From assembly GCA_018266215.1 (NCBI GenBank), contig JAFEAV010000001.1, positions 62,001 through 126,000 of the forward strand: a DNA stretch of 64,000 nucleotides, in the 5' to 3' direction. Origin of the DNA: Cyanobacteria bacterium SZAS LIN-3 (GTDB taxonomy: Bacteria > Cyanobacteriota > Vampirovibrionia > Obscuribacterales > Obscuribacteraceae). The notes beneath the pieces are model-generated. The model was not told where the DNA came from and searched no databases. It saw nothing but the letters and a program-made list of their open reading frames with translations. Both the position numbers and the translations under genes were made by a program. Of this stretch, positions 53,230 through 62,422 are shown in pieces. How positions within the stretch are numbered: the first letter of the stretch is position 1; each line of letters opens with the position of its first letter.

Positions 53230-55266
53230 ATGACTAAATTGCGCCTGCTCTGGTCCAAAGTACCGGCGCAGAAGCAGCTGCTGGTCCTGGGTCTGGCCTG
53301 TATCGCCGCGGCGGTGACAATAACCGCCTGGGTCTGGCTCAACCGCGCCCAGGCCTCTATAAATGATTCGGTCAAACAATTTGGACTGGGCTTTGCCCAG
53401 GCCCTGGCCCGAGGCGGTGCCGAAACCCTCTCCAACAACGGCAACCTGGAGAGCCTGCGCTATTACATCGCCGCCCAGCGCGGCCGCATCAAAGGCATCG
53501 CCTACATTATCTATGAGGATATGGCCGGCAATATCCTGCTCGATACCAATCCCGAGAAAGGCATGGAGCATGTCTATCCTATTTATAAGTTGTACAAGGA
53601 AAACCCGGAAAACTACACCGTCCCCAACACTTATAACAGTCCGCCGGGCTACGACCCGATTACAAACATCGTCGTGCCCATGCGCAAAAACAATAAAGAC
53701 CTGGGCCTCTGCTGGGTCGGTCTGAACAACGATGTTTTCACCATCCTGGGCACACAGCAGGAAACATCCAACTTCCTCATCAGCATCTTCTGTCTGGTCG
53801 GCGTGCTCGGCGCCCTCGGCGTCTGGGCCAACTACACTTTGATCAACGCCCCGCTGCGCACCCTCTCCCAGGGAGCCAGCCAGATTGCCGCCGGCCATTT
53901 CGGTCACCAGATCAAAGTGCAGCGCGCCGGCAAGGAAATTGACCAGCTGGTCAATGCTTTTAACTATATGAGCAGCCGACTGCAGCTCTACGACAAGCAC
54001 AATGTCGACAATCTGATGGCCGAGCGCAACAAGTTTATCTCCGAGCGCAATAAGCTGGAGCTGGTGCTCATGTCCATCGCCGACGGCGTTGTCGTCTGCG
54101 ACCGCGACAATAAAGTACAGATAGTCAACCGCGCCGCCACCGAGATTTTTGACAAGGACGCAAAAGACCTGCTGGGCAAGCCGCTTGTGGTCTGCACCGA
54201 AGGTCCGGACCAGCCGCAGATATGTCTGGTCGTGCAGGCCTTCACCGACACGACAATCGCCCCGGGCTCGCTGGAGCCGGTCGTACAGCAGATCCAACTG
54301 GGCGAACAAACCGTGCGTCTCAATATCGCGCCTATCGTCCTGAACAAAGAACTGCTGGGCTCAGTCATGATCATGCAGGACAACACCAAACAGGCCGAAC
54401 TCGAAAAAATGAAAAACGAGTTTATGTCCAATGTCAGCCACGAACTGCGCACGCCAATCACATCGATCAAGAGCTATGTGGACACGCTCTGCCATCACGG
54501 CGAAAAACTGGACCCCGAAATCCACCGCGAATTTTTGCAAATCATCGACACCGAAGCCGATCGCCTCATGCACCTGGTCAATGATGTGCTGGAATTAAGC
54601 CGCATCGAAGAAGCCGATCGCGAATTCGAGATGATCCCACTCGATATACAACGGGCATGCGAAACGGCGATTCGCTCCCTCAATCTCATGGCCAAGGACC
54701 GCGGCATCGAGCTGGAGCTGGTGGCGAAAGGCGAGCTGCCCCTGGCCAATATCAATCAGGAATCAATCGAGCGCGCCATCATCAATCTACTGACCAACGG
54801 CATCAAGTACACCCCCGAGGGCGGCAAGATTTCCATCATTGTGGAAAGTGCCGACCACGACCGCCTGGCCGTGCACGTCAAAGACACCGGCATCGGCATC
54901 CCGGAAGACGCTCTGGCCCACATCTTCGACCGTTTCTACCGGGTGGAAAAGAAAGTCCACACGATCAAAGGCACCGGTCTGGGTCTGACTATCGTCAAGA
55001 AAATTATCGAAAAACACGGCGGTACCATGGATGTGCAGTCGGCCCCGGGCGAAGGCTCCACCTTCAGCTTCTATCTGCCGGCTCTAAAAGCCCAGTCCGA
55101 GGGCGATAGCGACGACCAGGCCGGGCACACCGACCCGGGCGAAAGCGCCGGCGGCAATGGAAACGGCAACGGCAGAAGCGCTGTGGCGACAAACGGCGAA
55201 TCGGCCGATATTAAGAATTCAGTCGGCCAGGCAGCGGGCGGCGAATCTATAGAAGCGGTTACCTAA
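53230..55266 (+). CDS. WalK/PhoR-type sensor histidine kinase, 678 aa
   Basis: The start is placed at 53230 (MTKLRLLWSK); an earlier ATG at 53143 is buried in a hairpin, so the exact start is unsure. Two transmembrane segments (about 18-38 and 185-205) flank an exterior domain. A HAMP region (INAPLRTLSQGASQIAAGHFGHQIKV) follows, then a PAS-like domain (VLMSIADGVVVCDRDNKVQIVNRAATEIF), the H box VSHELRTPI (His404), and the ATPase domain with NLLTNGIKYTP, DTGIGIP and GTGLGLTIV. A Gly/Asn-rich tail ends it. The response regulator is not adjacent. Confidence 0.94.
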   Translation: MTKLRLLWSKVPAQKQLLVLGLACIAAAVTITAWVWLNRAQASINDSVKQFGLGFAQALARGGAETLSNNGNLESLRYYIAAQRGRIKGIAYIIYEDMAGNILLDTNPEKGMEHVYPIYKLYKENPENYTVPNTYNSPPGYDPITNIVVPMRKNNKDLGLCWVGLNNDVFTILGTQQETSNFLISIFCLVGVLGALGVWANYTLINAPLRTLSQGASQIAAGHFGHQIKVQRAGKEIDQLVNAFNYMSSRLQLYDKHNVDNLMAERNKFISERNKLELVLMSIADGVVVCDRDNKVQIVNRAATEIFDKDAKDLLGKPLVVCTEGPDQPQICLVVQAFTDTTIAPGSLEPVVQQIQLGEQTVRLNIAPIVLNKELLGSVMIMQDNTKQAELEKMKNEFMSNVSHELRTPITSIKSYVDTLCHHGEKLDPEIHREFLQIIDTEADRLMHLVNDVLELSRIEEADREFEMIPLDIQRACETAIRSLNLMAKDRGIELELVAKGELPLANINQESIERAIINLLTNGIKYTPEGGKISIIVESADHDRLAVHVKDTGIGIPEDALAHIFDRFYRVEKKVHTIKGTGLGLTIVKKIIEKHGGTMDVQSAPGEGSTFSFYLPALKAQSEGDSDDQAGHTDPGESAGGNGNGNGRSAVATNGESADIKNSVGQAAGGESIEAVT

Positions 55267-55487
55267 AAGCATTTTCTACCACCATCGCATATACCCCATA
55301 AATACATCGGATTTACATTCTGCCAACTGAGGTAAATCCCCTGAACATTAGCAACTTATCCATTTATACTTTCGGTTTTCAAGCTCCGTCGTGTTATCAT
55401 CAATCCGTTGACAAGGTCTCTCTGGACTGGCGTTCAGAAGGCATAAAAAGTGCGCTCCGCGTACTTTGGGAAGGAGGAAGCTAAGGT

Positions 55488-55976
55488 TTGGTCAGAGCCA
55501 TTTACCCAGGCTCCTTTGATCCAATGACCTTGGGCCACTTCGATATCATTCGTCGAGCCTCAGTGCTTTTTGACGAGGTGATAATGGCAGTGGTCGGCAA
55601 TCCCGGGAAAGCACCACTCTTACCGGTTTCCGAAAGAATGGTCTTGATCGAGAAAGTCGTAAAAGACTTGAAAGGAGTGAAAGTAGGACAGTTTCAAGGG
55701 TTAACTGTTGAATACGCGAGACAAAACCATATAACGGTACTGATTCGCGGGTTAAGAGCTATTTCAGATTTCGAAGCGGAATTAGGAATGGCACAAACAA
55801 ATAAGCAACTTTTTCCTGAACTAGAAACTATTTTTCTCATGACAAAAGCCGAGTATTCTTTTATAAGCTCCTCAACTGTTCGCGAAATCGCCCATCTGGG
55901 CGGTGACGTACATCAATTCGTACCAACTCCAGTAAATGACTACTTAAATGAGCATTTCAGCAGAGGCATCAAGTAA
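55488..55976 (+). CDS. coaD: Phosphopantetheine adenylyltransferase
   Basis: The TTG start at 55488 follows GGAGG and AAGG. The motifs are YPGSFDPMTLGHFDIIRRA (T/H-x-G-H nucleotidyl transferase), LIRGLRAISDFEAEL and ISSSTVREIAHLGGDV. The 162-residue length is normal. It makes dephospho-CoA from pantetheine phosphate. Its coding sequence is clearly AT-richer (roughly 40 % GC over most of its length by hand count) than the neighbours, and codon use differs. It ends immediately at the ATG of the next gene. Confidence 0.96.
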   Translation: MVRAIYPGSFDPMTLGHFDIIRRASVLFDEVIMAVVGNPGKAPLLPVSERMVLIEKVVKDLKGVKVGQFQGLTVEYARQNHITVLIRGLRAISDFEAELGMAQTNKQLFPELETIFLMTKAEYSFISSSTVREIAHLGGDVHQFVPTPVNDYLNEHFSRGIK

Positions 55977-56690
55977 ATGACAATGATCACTGCACCGACC
56001 ACTCCCCAGGCCGCCAATACATTCAAGCAAACGACGATTTACAAACATCTCGATTTGCTTGAGCATCTCATCGATGATGCTACCGGCGTCTACAAGTTCA
56101 AATTTATCAACGCCGACGATTTCCTCGACGTGCTCGATAAAGCCAGAGCTCGTTTGCCTGAAGAATTGCGGGAAGCCGCCGACGTCCTCCAGCAGCGCGA
56201 TGAAATAATCGCCGAGTCGCAGCGTCGCGCCGAACAGATCATTACGACCGCCAGACGGCAGGCCGAGTCCATGCTGCATGAGAGCGAATTGCTCAAAGCA
56301 GTGCAGGCCGAAGTCGAGCGCATCCGCAAGCAGGTTGTACAGGAAGTCGAGCAAATGCGCCGCGAAGCTCTCGCCGAAGCCGAGCGCATCAGACTGGAAG
56401 CCGATGAAGACGCCGCCAAAATCAGAGAAGGCGCCGATCATTATGCAGACCAGGTACTCACCCGCATCGAAAACGATCTCAACGGCCTCGCCACCCGCGT
56501 TACCGAATCACAAGCAATTGTGCGCAACGGTCAGCGCATCCTCGGCCAGGTCAAACGCCACGGCAGCTTAGGTGCCTCCACCCTGGGTCTCACCCCGGCG
56601 GCGGTCAGCGCCCAGGCCATCACCGGCGGACAGATAAGCCAGTTGGCCAGCCCGCTGCTTTCTCCCGGCAATCGCCCCGAGTACGAATAA
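55977..56690 (+). CDS. Coiled-coil protein (ATP synthase subunit B/H-like), 237 aa
   Basis: It starts directly at the coaD stop codon. Residues 60-180 are a long charged coiled coil (ESQRRAEQIITTARRQAESM; EVERIRKQVVQEVEQMRREA) of the type annotated as V-ATPase subunit H-like or DivIVA-like. The ends are Pro/Gly/Ala-rich. There is no transmembrane segment. A similar gene follows coaD in many cyanobacteria, as I recall. The function is unknown; scaffolding is likely. Codon use returns to the GC-rich norm. Confidence 0.75.
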   Translation: MTMITAPTTPQAANTFKQTTIYKHLDLLEHLIDDATGVYKFKFINADDFLDVLDKARARLPEELREAADVLQQRDEIIAESQRRAEQIITTARRQAESMLHESELLKAVQAEVERIRKQVVQEVEQMRREALAEAERIRLEADEDAAKIREGADHYADQVLTRIENDLNGLATRVTESQAIVRNGQRILGQVKRHGSLGASTLGLTPAAVSAQAITGGQISQLASPLLSPGNRPEYE

Positions 56691-56712
56691 GCGGCAATCG
56701 ACAAAAGCATTG

Positions 56713-56742
56713 AACAGGCAGCATAAAAACTGCCTGTTTTTT
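56713..56742 (+). terminator. Terminator after the coiled-coil gene
   Basis: AACAGGCAG and CTGCCTGTT form a perfect 9-bp stem over an A-rich loop, followed by a T-run. Confidence 0.9.
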
Positions 56743-56756
56743 CTTGAGAAAGCAAA

Positions 56757-57389
56757 ATGAACGAACTCTTTGACCACAATCTGATCGCCGCCCGGGCCGC
56801 GGCCTCCAACGGTGAGGTAGCGATCGCCCAGCAGTTTTTTGAAATGGCCCTGACACTGACCGACAATGGTGGCATCAACCTGGATGAATATCTGGAATGC
56901 CTCTTTGGCCTGGCTCAGATTTACGGACAGATCGGAGCCTACGATAAAGAAGAAGCGATTGTTGTGCGGGCCCTGTCCACAATTCAAAAACGCGTGGGCA
57001 AGGACACCCTCCTCTTCGGCAAGCACCTCAATGACCTGGCCATCGTCAGACTGCACCAGGGGCGGTTGAAGGAGGCGGAGAAGGTCTTGCTGGAATCAAT
57101 CATCATCATCGAAAAATGTTTCAACAGCAAACATCCGGAGCTGCTCAAGTCCCTGGAAAATCTGGGCACCATTTATCAAGAGCAGAATCAAGTAACCAAA
57201 GCGATTCAGAGCTGGGAAAGAGCGATAAGCATTCGCGAAAAAGAATACGGCCCCAGCGATCCGGGCATCAAGTTTTACAAGAACATCTGCAAAGAAGCGC
57301 TTGCCGCCTCGCGTAAGGCGCAAAAAACAAATAAGCCGGCGCCCAAGCGCGACGAGATACAACTGATGCTGTTTTCCGAAATCAACTGA
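56757..57389 (+). CDS. TPR protein (kinesin-light-chain-like), 210 aa
   Basis: Four or five TPRs in the 42-residue kinesin-light-chain style: LECLFGLAQIYGQIGAYDKE, LNDLAIVRLHQGRLKEAEKV, LENLGTIYQEQNQVTKAIQS. A short Lys/Pro-rich tail follows. There is no signal peptide, so it is cytoplasmic. It forms a pair with the next TPR gene (five-base gap). Confidence 0.85.
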   Translation: MNELFDHNLIAARAAASNGEVAIAQQFFEMALTLTDNGGINLDEYLECLFGLAQIYGQIGAYDKEEAIVVRALSTIQKRVGKDTLLFGKHLNDLAIVRLHQGRLKEAEKVLLESIIIIEKCFNSKHPELLKSLENLGTIYQEQNQVTKAIQSWERAISIREKEYGPSDPGIKFYKNICKEALAASRKAQKTNKPAPKRDEIQLMLFSEIN

Positions 57390-57393
57390 TCCC

Positions 57394-58065
57394 GTGCTTT
57401 CGCTGGAACAGTGCCAGGACCTCTTTGAAAAGGCGATGATCGCCGACGAAGAAGGGCGAGCAGCGGAGTTTGAAAAAGATATGACAAAGGCTGCCGCCGG
57501 CGGCGCGGCCCTGCTCAAGCAGCAGACAAAGGCTAAGGCCGAGACCTGCGACCTGGAAGAAACAAAGGAGTTTCTCGGCCAGTGTTATTTTGAGCTGGGT
57601 ACCTTCTACATGGAACAGGGCGACAGCAGCGAAGACGAAGTCAGCGCCCGAAACATCAACCAGGCCAGGCGATATTTCAGCCGCGCCCTGGAGAGCGATA
57701 TCAGTGCCGCCTTCTACAAATCAGCGCTGCTCTCACTCTCCGAGCTTTACGCCGCCAGGCATGAACACGAACAGGACATTGAGCTTTGCCTGGACTATGT
57801 GCGCAAGCTGACCGAGAAATACAATCCCCTGACACCCCTGCAAAACGACGTGCTCGACGCCCTGGCCCAGGCCTACGGCAGCCTCAACCGCCAGGCCGAA
57901 GCGGAAGAAATCTACAAAAGAATAGTAAGCATCTGCCGGGAAAATTTCGGTGCCGAATGCGAACGGACAAAAGAGGCCGAAGAAGACCTGCAGGAATTTA
58001 TGCAAAACAAAGAGGCCCTGGTCTGCAGTTGCCTCAGCCCGGACCGCGGGGAGCGGCGGGAATAA
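57394..58065 (+). CDS. TPR protein, 223 aa
   Basis: The GTG start lies five bases after the previous stop, with no separate ribosome site, so translational coupling is likely. Degenerate TPR-like helices cover residues 40-205 (LGQCYFELGTFYMEQG; LSELYAARHEHEQDIELCLD; LDALAQAYGSLNRQAEAEEI). No export signal is seen. The last 32 bases overlap the convergent beta-lactamase-fold gene. Confidence 0.78.
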   Translation: MLSLEQCQDLFEKAMIADEEGRAAEFEKDMTKAAAGGAALLKQQTKAKAETCDLEETKEFLGQCYFELGTFYMEQGDSSEDEVSARNINQARRYFSRALESDISAAFYKSALLSLSELYAARHEHEQDIELCLDYVRKLTEKYNPLTPLQNDVLDALAQAYGSLNRQAEAEEIYKRIVSICRENFGAECERTKEAEEDLQEFMQNKEALVCSCLSPDRGERRE

Positions 58066-59359
58066 TCTGCACACCCGACGGGGTCTGGATGTAGTTTTCT
58101 GACTGCACCCGGGGCTCTGTTTTGAGCACCGCACCATTACTGGTGCCGATGGCGGCATTGGGATTGGCACCAGAATTAGGCTTCAAATTGAGATTGATAC
58201 CGGCCGGGCTGTCGCCTGATTTAGCCAGGTCGAGGGCGCCACCGGCGGTGAAGCCGCCATAGGTTATGCCCGAGAGTTTACGTACCAGCTCATTGGCGCG
58301 ACGATCGTTATGGGGTCGCTGCACCTGCACCGCGACTATATATTTGCCGCCGCCCACCGCCGTGATGATACCGGTGTCACCGACCATGGAGCCGATATCT
58401 CCGGTCTTGTGGGCAATCTTGGCGCCCGGCGGTATGCCCTGGGGCAGCAGGGTCCTGGTTTTGGTGCGCTCCATGATCTGGAGCATACGAGCTCTGGATT
58501 GCGGAGACAAAATTTCGCCCCGGTCGACCCGGGCCAGCAAGTAGACAAGATCATAGGGACTGGTCTTATTGGTGCCCTCGAGATCCGGTAACCAGTTGTT
58601 GATGGTGGTCTTCTTCAAGCCCCAGCCGGCAAGCTTTTTATTGACTACATCCTTGCCGCCCAGGAGGTCAATAATCATATTGGTGGCCGTATTGTCGGAG
58701 ATGATAATCATCAGCTCCGATACCTGCGACAGAGGCAATTTGGTGCCCACCGGCCGCCATTGCAGGTGACCCGAACCGCCGCCTATGAGATCCTGGCGCA
58801 TAGTCAAGACCGTCTTGGCGTCTACTTCTCCCCGGTCGATGGCATTGAACAGTGCCACCAGTACCGGTACCTTGATCATGCTGGCCGCAGGGAATTCACG
58901 TGTGCCGTTGTAATCGACATAGGCACCACTCTTGGGGTCAATGGCAAAAATGCCCGGTGTCAATTTTTTGATCTTGCAGGCCTCTTCCACGGCCTTTTTG
59001 GTCTCGGCCAGCTCGCCGGTCTGGGCAAAAGGCGGGGCCAGAGGAACGGCTCGGGTGGCACCATGGGCAGTACTTTCGCAGGGACCGAGCATGGGCTGCA
59101 AAACCTCTTGACCGCTCAGCAGGACCGCCACAAATGCCATAGCCCGAATCAAGCGCTGGCCTGGCGGCAGGGGCCGTTTACGTTTTACCGACTTCTTTTT
59201 GGCGGGAGGCTTGGGTCCCCTGGAATTGCCGGATTGAGCGACATGAAAGTGAACTTTGCCGACGGATGAGGCAGTCGTCAAAGACTTAGGCTCAGTAGCT
59301 GCGGCATCAACAGCGGCCGCAGGGGCGACTTCAGTTGTTTCAGGGGACAATACCGACAT
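58034..59359 (-). CDS. Class A beta-lactamase-fold serine hydrolase, 441 aa
   Basis: The ATG at 59359 (MSVLSPETTE) follows GGGG. A basic, Pro-rich segment (KPPAKKKSVKRKRPLPPG) precedes one membrane anchor at about 73-90 (RAMAFVAVLLSG). The catalytic domain has S160-x-x-K (AASMIK), the SDN loop (ISDNTA), the omega-loop pair E...N (DLEGTNKTS) and KTG (HKTGDIG). These are all the class A residues, but the family also includes non-resistance enzymes that act on cell-wall peptides. A 90-residue Asn/Pro-rich tail is unusual. Real beta-lactamase activity is not established. Confidence 0.85.
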   Translation of the reverse strand: MSVLSPETTEVAPAAAVDAAATEPKSLTTASSVGKVHFHVAQSGNSRGPKPPAKKKSVKRKRPLPPGQRLIRAMAFVAVLLSGQEVLQPMLGPCESTAHGATRAVPLAPPFAQTGELAETKKAVEEACKIKKLTPGIFAIDPKSGAYVDYNGTREFPAASMIKVPVLVALFNAIDRGEVDAKTVLTMRQDLIGGGSGHLQWRPVGTKLPLSQVSELMIIISDNTATNMIIDLLGGKDVVNKKLAGWGLKKTTINNWLPDLEGTNKTSPYDLVYLLARVDRGEILSPQSRARMLQIMERTKTRTLLPQGIPPGAKIAHKTGDIGSMVGDTGIITAVGGGKYIVAVQVQRPHNDRRANELVRKLSGITYGGFTAGGALDLAKSGDSPAGINLNLKPNSGANPNAAIGTSNGAVLKTEPRVQSENYIQTPSGVQIIPAAPRGPG

Positions 59360-59499
59360 CCAATACCCCGAACGAGTTATCCTGGAGATATACAAGCATC
59401 ATATCCGGTGCGATACCAGATTAGATACCATTATTTTACTTGAGCCTGAGCGGAAGTCCAGACCGCATAAGGCGCTTCCGGCAACTTTTAATATAGGCT
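59360..59499 (-). other. Leader region of the beta-lactamase-fold gene
   Basis: 140 bp between the DUF4240-like gene and the hydrolase on the minus strand. The sequence is AT-richer, but I see no clear terminator or promoter pair. Confidence 0.3.
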
Positions 59500-60009
59500 C
59501 TAGGCTTCGTCGGCGCAGTAAATTTCCCAGAGACGCGGATACTGTTCGCGCATATAGCGGCTGTCGTTCTCGTCGAACGAATCGCCATCGGGCGCAGCTC
59601 TGCCTTCCTCGCGGAAGCGATCATAGATGGCACCATCGCTGTTACGCTCTTCGTAAACTTCGCAGGCCAGATACAAAAAGTCTTCGCACTCTTCCACATC
59701 GTCTATGTCGGCCAGACTGTCGGGCTCAACCACCGCCGCTTCGTAAATGTCCTTGCCCTTCATAATCAGGCCGGCGCGAAAAGCCTCAAAGCCTTCGTCC
59801 GAAATGCCGCCCTGCATTATGTAGGCCGCACCCCACAGACCCCAGCGATAGGCCTGGGCCATCATATGGTCGACCATTTCCTGGAAGGCAATCAGATCAT
59901 CGTCGGTCATGCCCTGAAGAATTCTTTTGAGACTGATCAGCTGCTCGTCGTAGCCGCCGCCGTCCTCGAGGGAGCTGGCGATTATGTACCAAAATGCCTG
60001 TTCGTCCAT
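59500..60009 (-). CDS. DUF4240-like protein, 169 aa
   Basis: The ATG at 60009 (MDEQAFWYII) follows AGGA by nine bases. An extension upstream is implausible. The N-terminal signature FWYIIASSLEDGGGYDEQLISLKRIL matches the DUF4240 pattern (Phe-Trp plus a conserved Leu ladder). The rest is acidic and helical (MVDHMMAQAYRWGLWGAAYIM). The function is unknown. It is divergent from the TPR/PqqD operon. Confidence 0.75.
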   Translation of the reverse strand: MDEQAFWYIIASSLEDGGGYDEQLISLKRILQGMTDDDLIAFQEMVDHMMAQAYRWGLWGAAYIMQGGISDEGFEAFRAGLIMKGKDIYEAAVVEPDSLADIDDVEECEDFLYLACEVYEERNSDGAIYDRFREEGRAAPDGDSFDENDSRYMREQYPRLWEIYCADEA

Positions 60010-60197
60010 TGTCGATGATCCTAAAAAAGCCTCGCCCCATGCTAGCAGATATCCCCGCCCCACCAAAACCTCGGGTGTCAAGGGGCGCCTCCACAATTTC
60101 TCCTCAATTTCTTCATTGGTTATCCACAGGGCCTTTCTACGATTGTAATGAGGGTCGCCGACCAAAAAAGGCCCCCCGGACAAGAGGAGTGATGGTG

Positions 60198-60992
60198 ATG
60201 AGCGAAGGACGGAAAAGCAAAAGAACAACGTTGGGCCAGATCTCGGTCCTGACTTTTATGTTCTGCGCCGGCCAGGCCAGTGTGGGCTCCCTTATCCCCG
60301 GCGCCTCTTCGGCGGCCCTCGCCATATCCAGCAGCGAAGATCAGGTGCTCAGCCGCTGGAAACAAACAGCCGAAAGCACAAGCATGGGTGCGGCCCTGCT
60401 GCAGATCCTCAACGACTGCAACCGCAGCCTGGCGATAAATTCGCTCAACGCCCGGGCCAGCTTCCGCCGCGGCTATCTCTTCGGCATCCTTGGCTGCACA
60501 TACTCGGCCATTAGCGACCTGAGCCGCACTATCGCCATCACCCCCAGCGACAGTCGGGCTTACACCGAGCGCGCGCTCTGTTACATGGACCTGCGCCAGT
60601 ACGACCGGGCCCTGGTCGACCTCAATCGCGCCCTGCAATTGCAGCCAAACTCAGGCAACGCACGTTTGGCCCGGGCCCGCCTGGCGCTGGCCACCGGTCG
60701 GCCCCAGTGGGCCATAGAAGATCTGCGCAATTGCCAGGGAGGCAATGTCAGCTTCGAAGTAGAGTTGCCCGGCGAATATTCAGCCAATCATTACAACGCC
60801 GTCTCCTACTACCTGGGCACCGCCTACGAAGCCATGGGTCAAACCGGACCGGCCATAAGCGCTTACAAAGAGAGCTTGAAAATCGCAGACCCCACACCAG
60901 GGTATCTGCACCGATACGCCGAACAGCCCGGCGACGGCAAACAAAGACTCGCACACCTGCAACACAGTCAACCATTAGCCCGAGGTCTCTAA
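60198..60992 (+). CDS. TPR protein with N-terminal hydrophobic segment, 264 aa
   Basis: The ATG at 60198 has AGGAG eight bases upstream. Residues 12-40 are a hydrophobic export or anchor segment (LGQISVLTFMFCAG...). TPRs cover about 60-150 (RAYTERALCYMDLRQYDRALVDLNRAL) and 195-225 (YLGTAYEAMGQTGPAISAYK). It is the first gene of an operon with the PqqD-like, ATP-grasp and decarboxylase genes, two bases upstream of the PqqD-like start. Confidence 0.8.
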   Translation: MSEGRKSKRTTLGQISVLTFMFCAGQASVGSLIPGASSAALAISSSEDQVLSRWKQTAESTSMGAALLQILNDCNRSLAINSLNARASFRRGYLFGILGCTYSAISDLSRTIAITPSDSRAYTERALCYMDLRQYDRALVDLNRALQLQPNSGNARLARARLALATGRPQWAIEDLRNCQGGNVSFEVELPGEYSANHYNAVSYYLGTAYEAMGQTGPAISAYKESLKIADPTPGYLHRYAEQPGDGKQRLAHLQHSQPLARGL

Positions 60993-60994
60993 AA

Positions 60995-61270
60995 ATGCGA
61001 CAAGCAACACCGACACTGCAACAGGAAAAGCAAGTAACAATCGAGCGCTTGCGCCAGCTGGCCATGAGTGATGCCGGATTTATCTTCGACCCGCAAACCG
61101 GCCAGAGCTTCACCGTCAACAAAACCGGCCACCTGGTCATCACCATGCTCAAAGACGACGCCACCATAGAAGCCACCGCCCGCGAACTGTCCGAACGCTG
61201 CAATAAACCCTACGAGCTTGTTCTCTGCTGTGTCGAAGCCTTCATCATGCAGCTCAACCGTTATCTATAG
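60995..61270 (+). CDS. PqqD-family small protein (RRE-like), 91 aa
   Basis: The ATG at 60995 follows GAGG. The sequence matches the HPr-rel-A/PqqD pattern: LAMSDAGFIFDPQTGQSFTVNKTGHLVITMLKDDATIEATARELSERCN with the strand-turn-helix layout of a RiPP recognition element. PqqD domains bind precursor peptides and present them to modifying enzymes. The adjacent ATP-grasp enzyme fits such a role, but no precursor peptide was spotted. The stop is eleven bases from the next ATG. Confidence 0.8.
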   Translation: MRQATPTLQQEKQVTIERLRQLAMSDAGFIFDPQTGQSFTVNKTGHLVITMLKDDATIEATARELSERCNKPYELVLCCVEAFIMQLNRYL

Positions 61271-61281
61271 GCCGGGAAAAA

Positions 61282-62406
61282 ATGCAAAACAATGTACTGA
61301 AAAGAGACTGGCGGCACTGGACCGTGGCTGTAACAGGTATAAACGCCCGCGCCGAAAATCCTGGCCCGGGCATGGCCGTGGCCCGCTGCCTGATGGAACA
61401 CCCCGAGTTTCGCGGCCGCGTCGTCGGTCTGGCCTATGATGCCCTGGACGCGGGACTCTACGCCCGCGAATATTTTGCCGCCAGCTATCTCATCCCCTAT
61501 CCTTCAGCCGGCGATGAGGTCCTGCTCGAGCGCCTGGAGATAGTGCATGACCTGGAGTCCATCGACGCCATCATTCCCTGTCTCGACAGCGAGATGCAAA
61601 ATTTCATTCGCCTGCGCGGACCACTTGCCGACATGGGCATCAAGATGCTCATCCCCAGCCGCGATCAATTTACGATGCGAGCCAAAGACCACCTGGTCGA
61701 GCTCTGTCACCGGGTCGACATCGCCGTACCGAAGACCAAAATCGTCACCGATCCGGGATTTTTCGACAGCCCCGGCAGCGAAGGTTTTCAGTATCCACTG
61801 ATAGTCAAAGGCATTTTCTACGACGCCACCATCGTGCGCAGCGCGGCCGAGGCAAAAATCGCCTTCGGCAGCCTGGTCCAGAAATGGGGCTACCCCTGTC
61901 TGGTGCAATCACTGATCCCCGGCGATGAGCTCAACCTGGCCGGGCTGGGCGACGGCACAGGCAAGCTGGCCGGCCACGTCACTATGCGCAAGCGCGCCAT
62001 CACCGAAAAAGGCAAGGCCTGGGCCGGGGTGACGGTAGTCGACCAGGCCATGCTCGACGTCGCCGAAAAGCTCGTAGGGGCGCTCCTCTGGCGCGGCCCC
62101 CTGGAAGTGGAGGCCATCCGCGGCGAAGACGGCCGCATCTATTTAATAGAAATCAATCCCCGCTTCCCCTCCTGGATTTATCTGAGCAAAGCTGTCGAAC
62201 GCAACCTGCCGGTGGCGGTGCTCAAGCTTCTCAACAACCAGAGTGATCTGGCCCTCTCTCCGCCGCGCCCCGGATTTTTTTTTATTCGGCACGCACAGGA
62301 GCTGGTGCTGGATCTGGCCGCCTTTGAGTCTGTGCTCATGACCGGCCGCAGCCCGCGGGCCGAGCCAGCCAGCGACATCACCAGTTTGAACAAATTTACC
62401 GCCTGA
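61282..62406 (+). CDS. ATP-grasp ligase-like enzyme, 374 aa
   Basis: The ATG follows GGGAAAAA. The N-terminal domain is Rossmann-like (VAVTGINARAENPGPGMAVAR). The ATP-grasp core has YPLIVKG (ATP lysine), a lid region with KLAGHVTMRKRAI, and the metal-binding end YLIEINPRFPSW. The closest well-known fold is carbamoyl-phosphate-synthase/biotin-carboxylase-type ligases. It probably joins a carboxylate to an amine or peptide. It is the third gene of the operon. Confidence 0.88.
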   Translation: MQNNVLKRDWRHWTVAVTGINARAENPGPGMAVARCLMEHPEFRGRVVGLAYDALDAGLYAREYFAASYLIPYPSAGDEVLLERLEIVHDLESIDAIIPCLDSEMQNFIRLRGPLADMGIKMLIPSRDQFTMRAKDHLVELCHRVDIAVPKTKIVTDPGFFDSPGSEGFQYPLIVKGIFYDATIVRSAAEAKIAFGSLVQKWGYPCLVQSLIPGDELNLAGLGDGTGKLAGHVTMRKRAITEKGKAWAGVTVVDQAMLDVAEKLVGALLWRGPLEVEAIRGEDGRIYLIEINPRFPSWIYLSKAVERNLPVAVLKLLNNQSDLALSPPRPGFFFIRHAQELVLDLAAFESVLMTGRSPRAEPASDITSLNKFTA

Positions 62407-62422
62407 TTACGAGGACACCTGC

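Noticed and set aside
55408-55436. TTGACA promoter before coaD
   Set aside because: The -35 is perfect but no -10 box lies at 16-18 bases, so it is not listed as a promoter.
58034-59359. Antibiotic-resistance beta-lactamase
   Set aside because: All class A residues are present, but the long basic N-terminus, membrane anchor and Asn/Pro-rich tail fit a housekeeping serine hydrolase as well, so only the fold is claimed.
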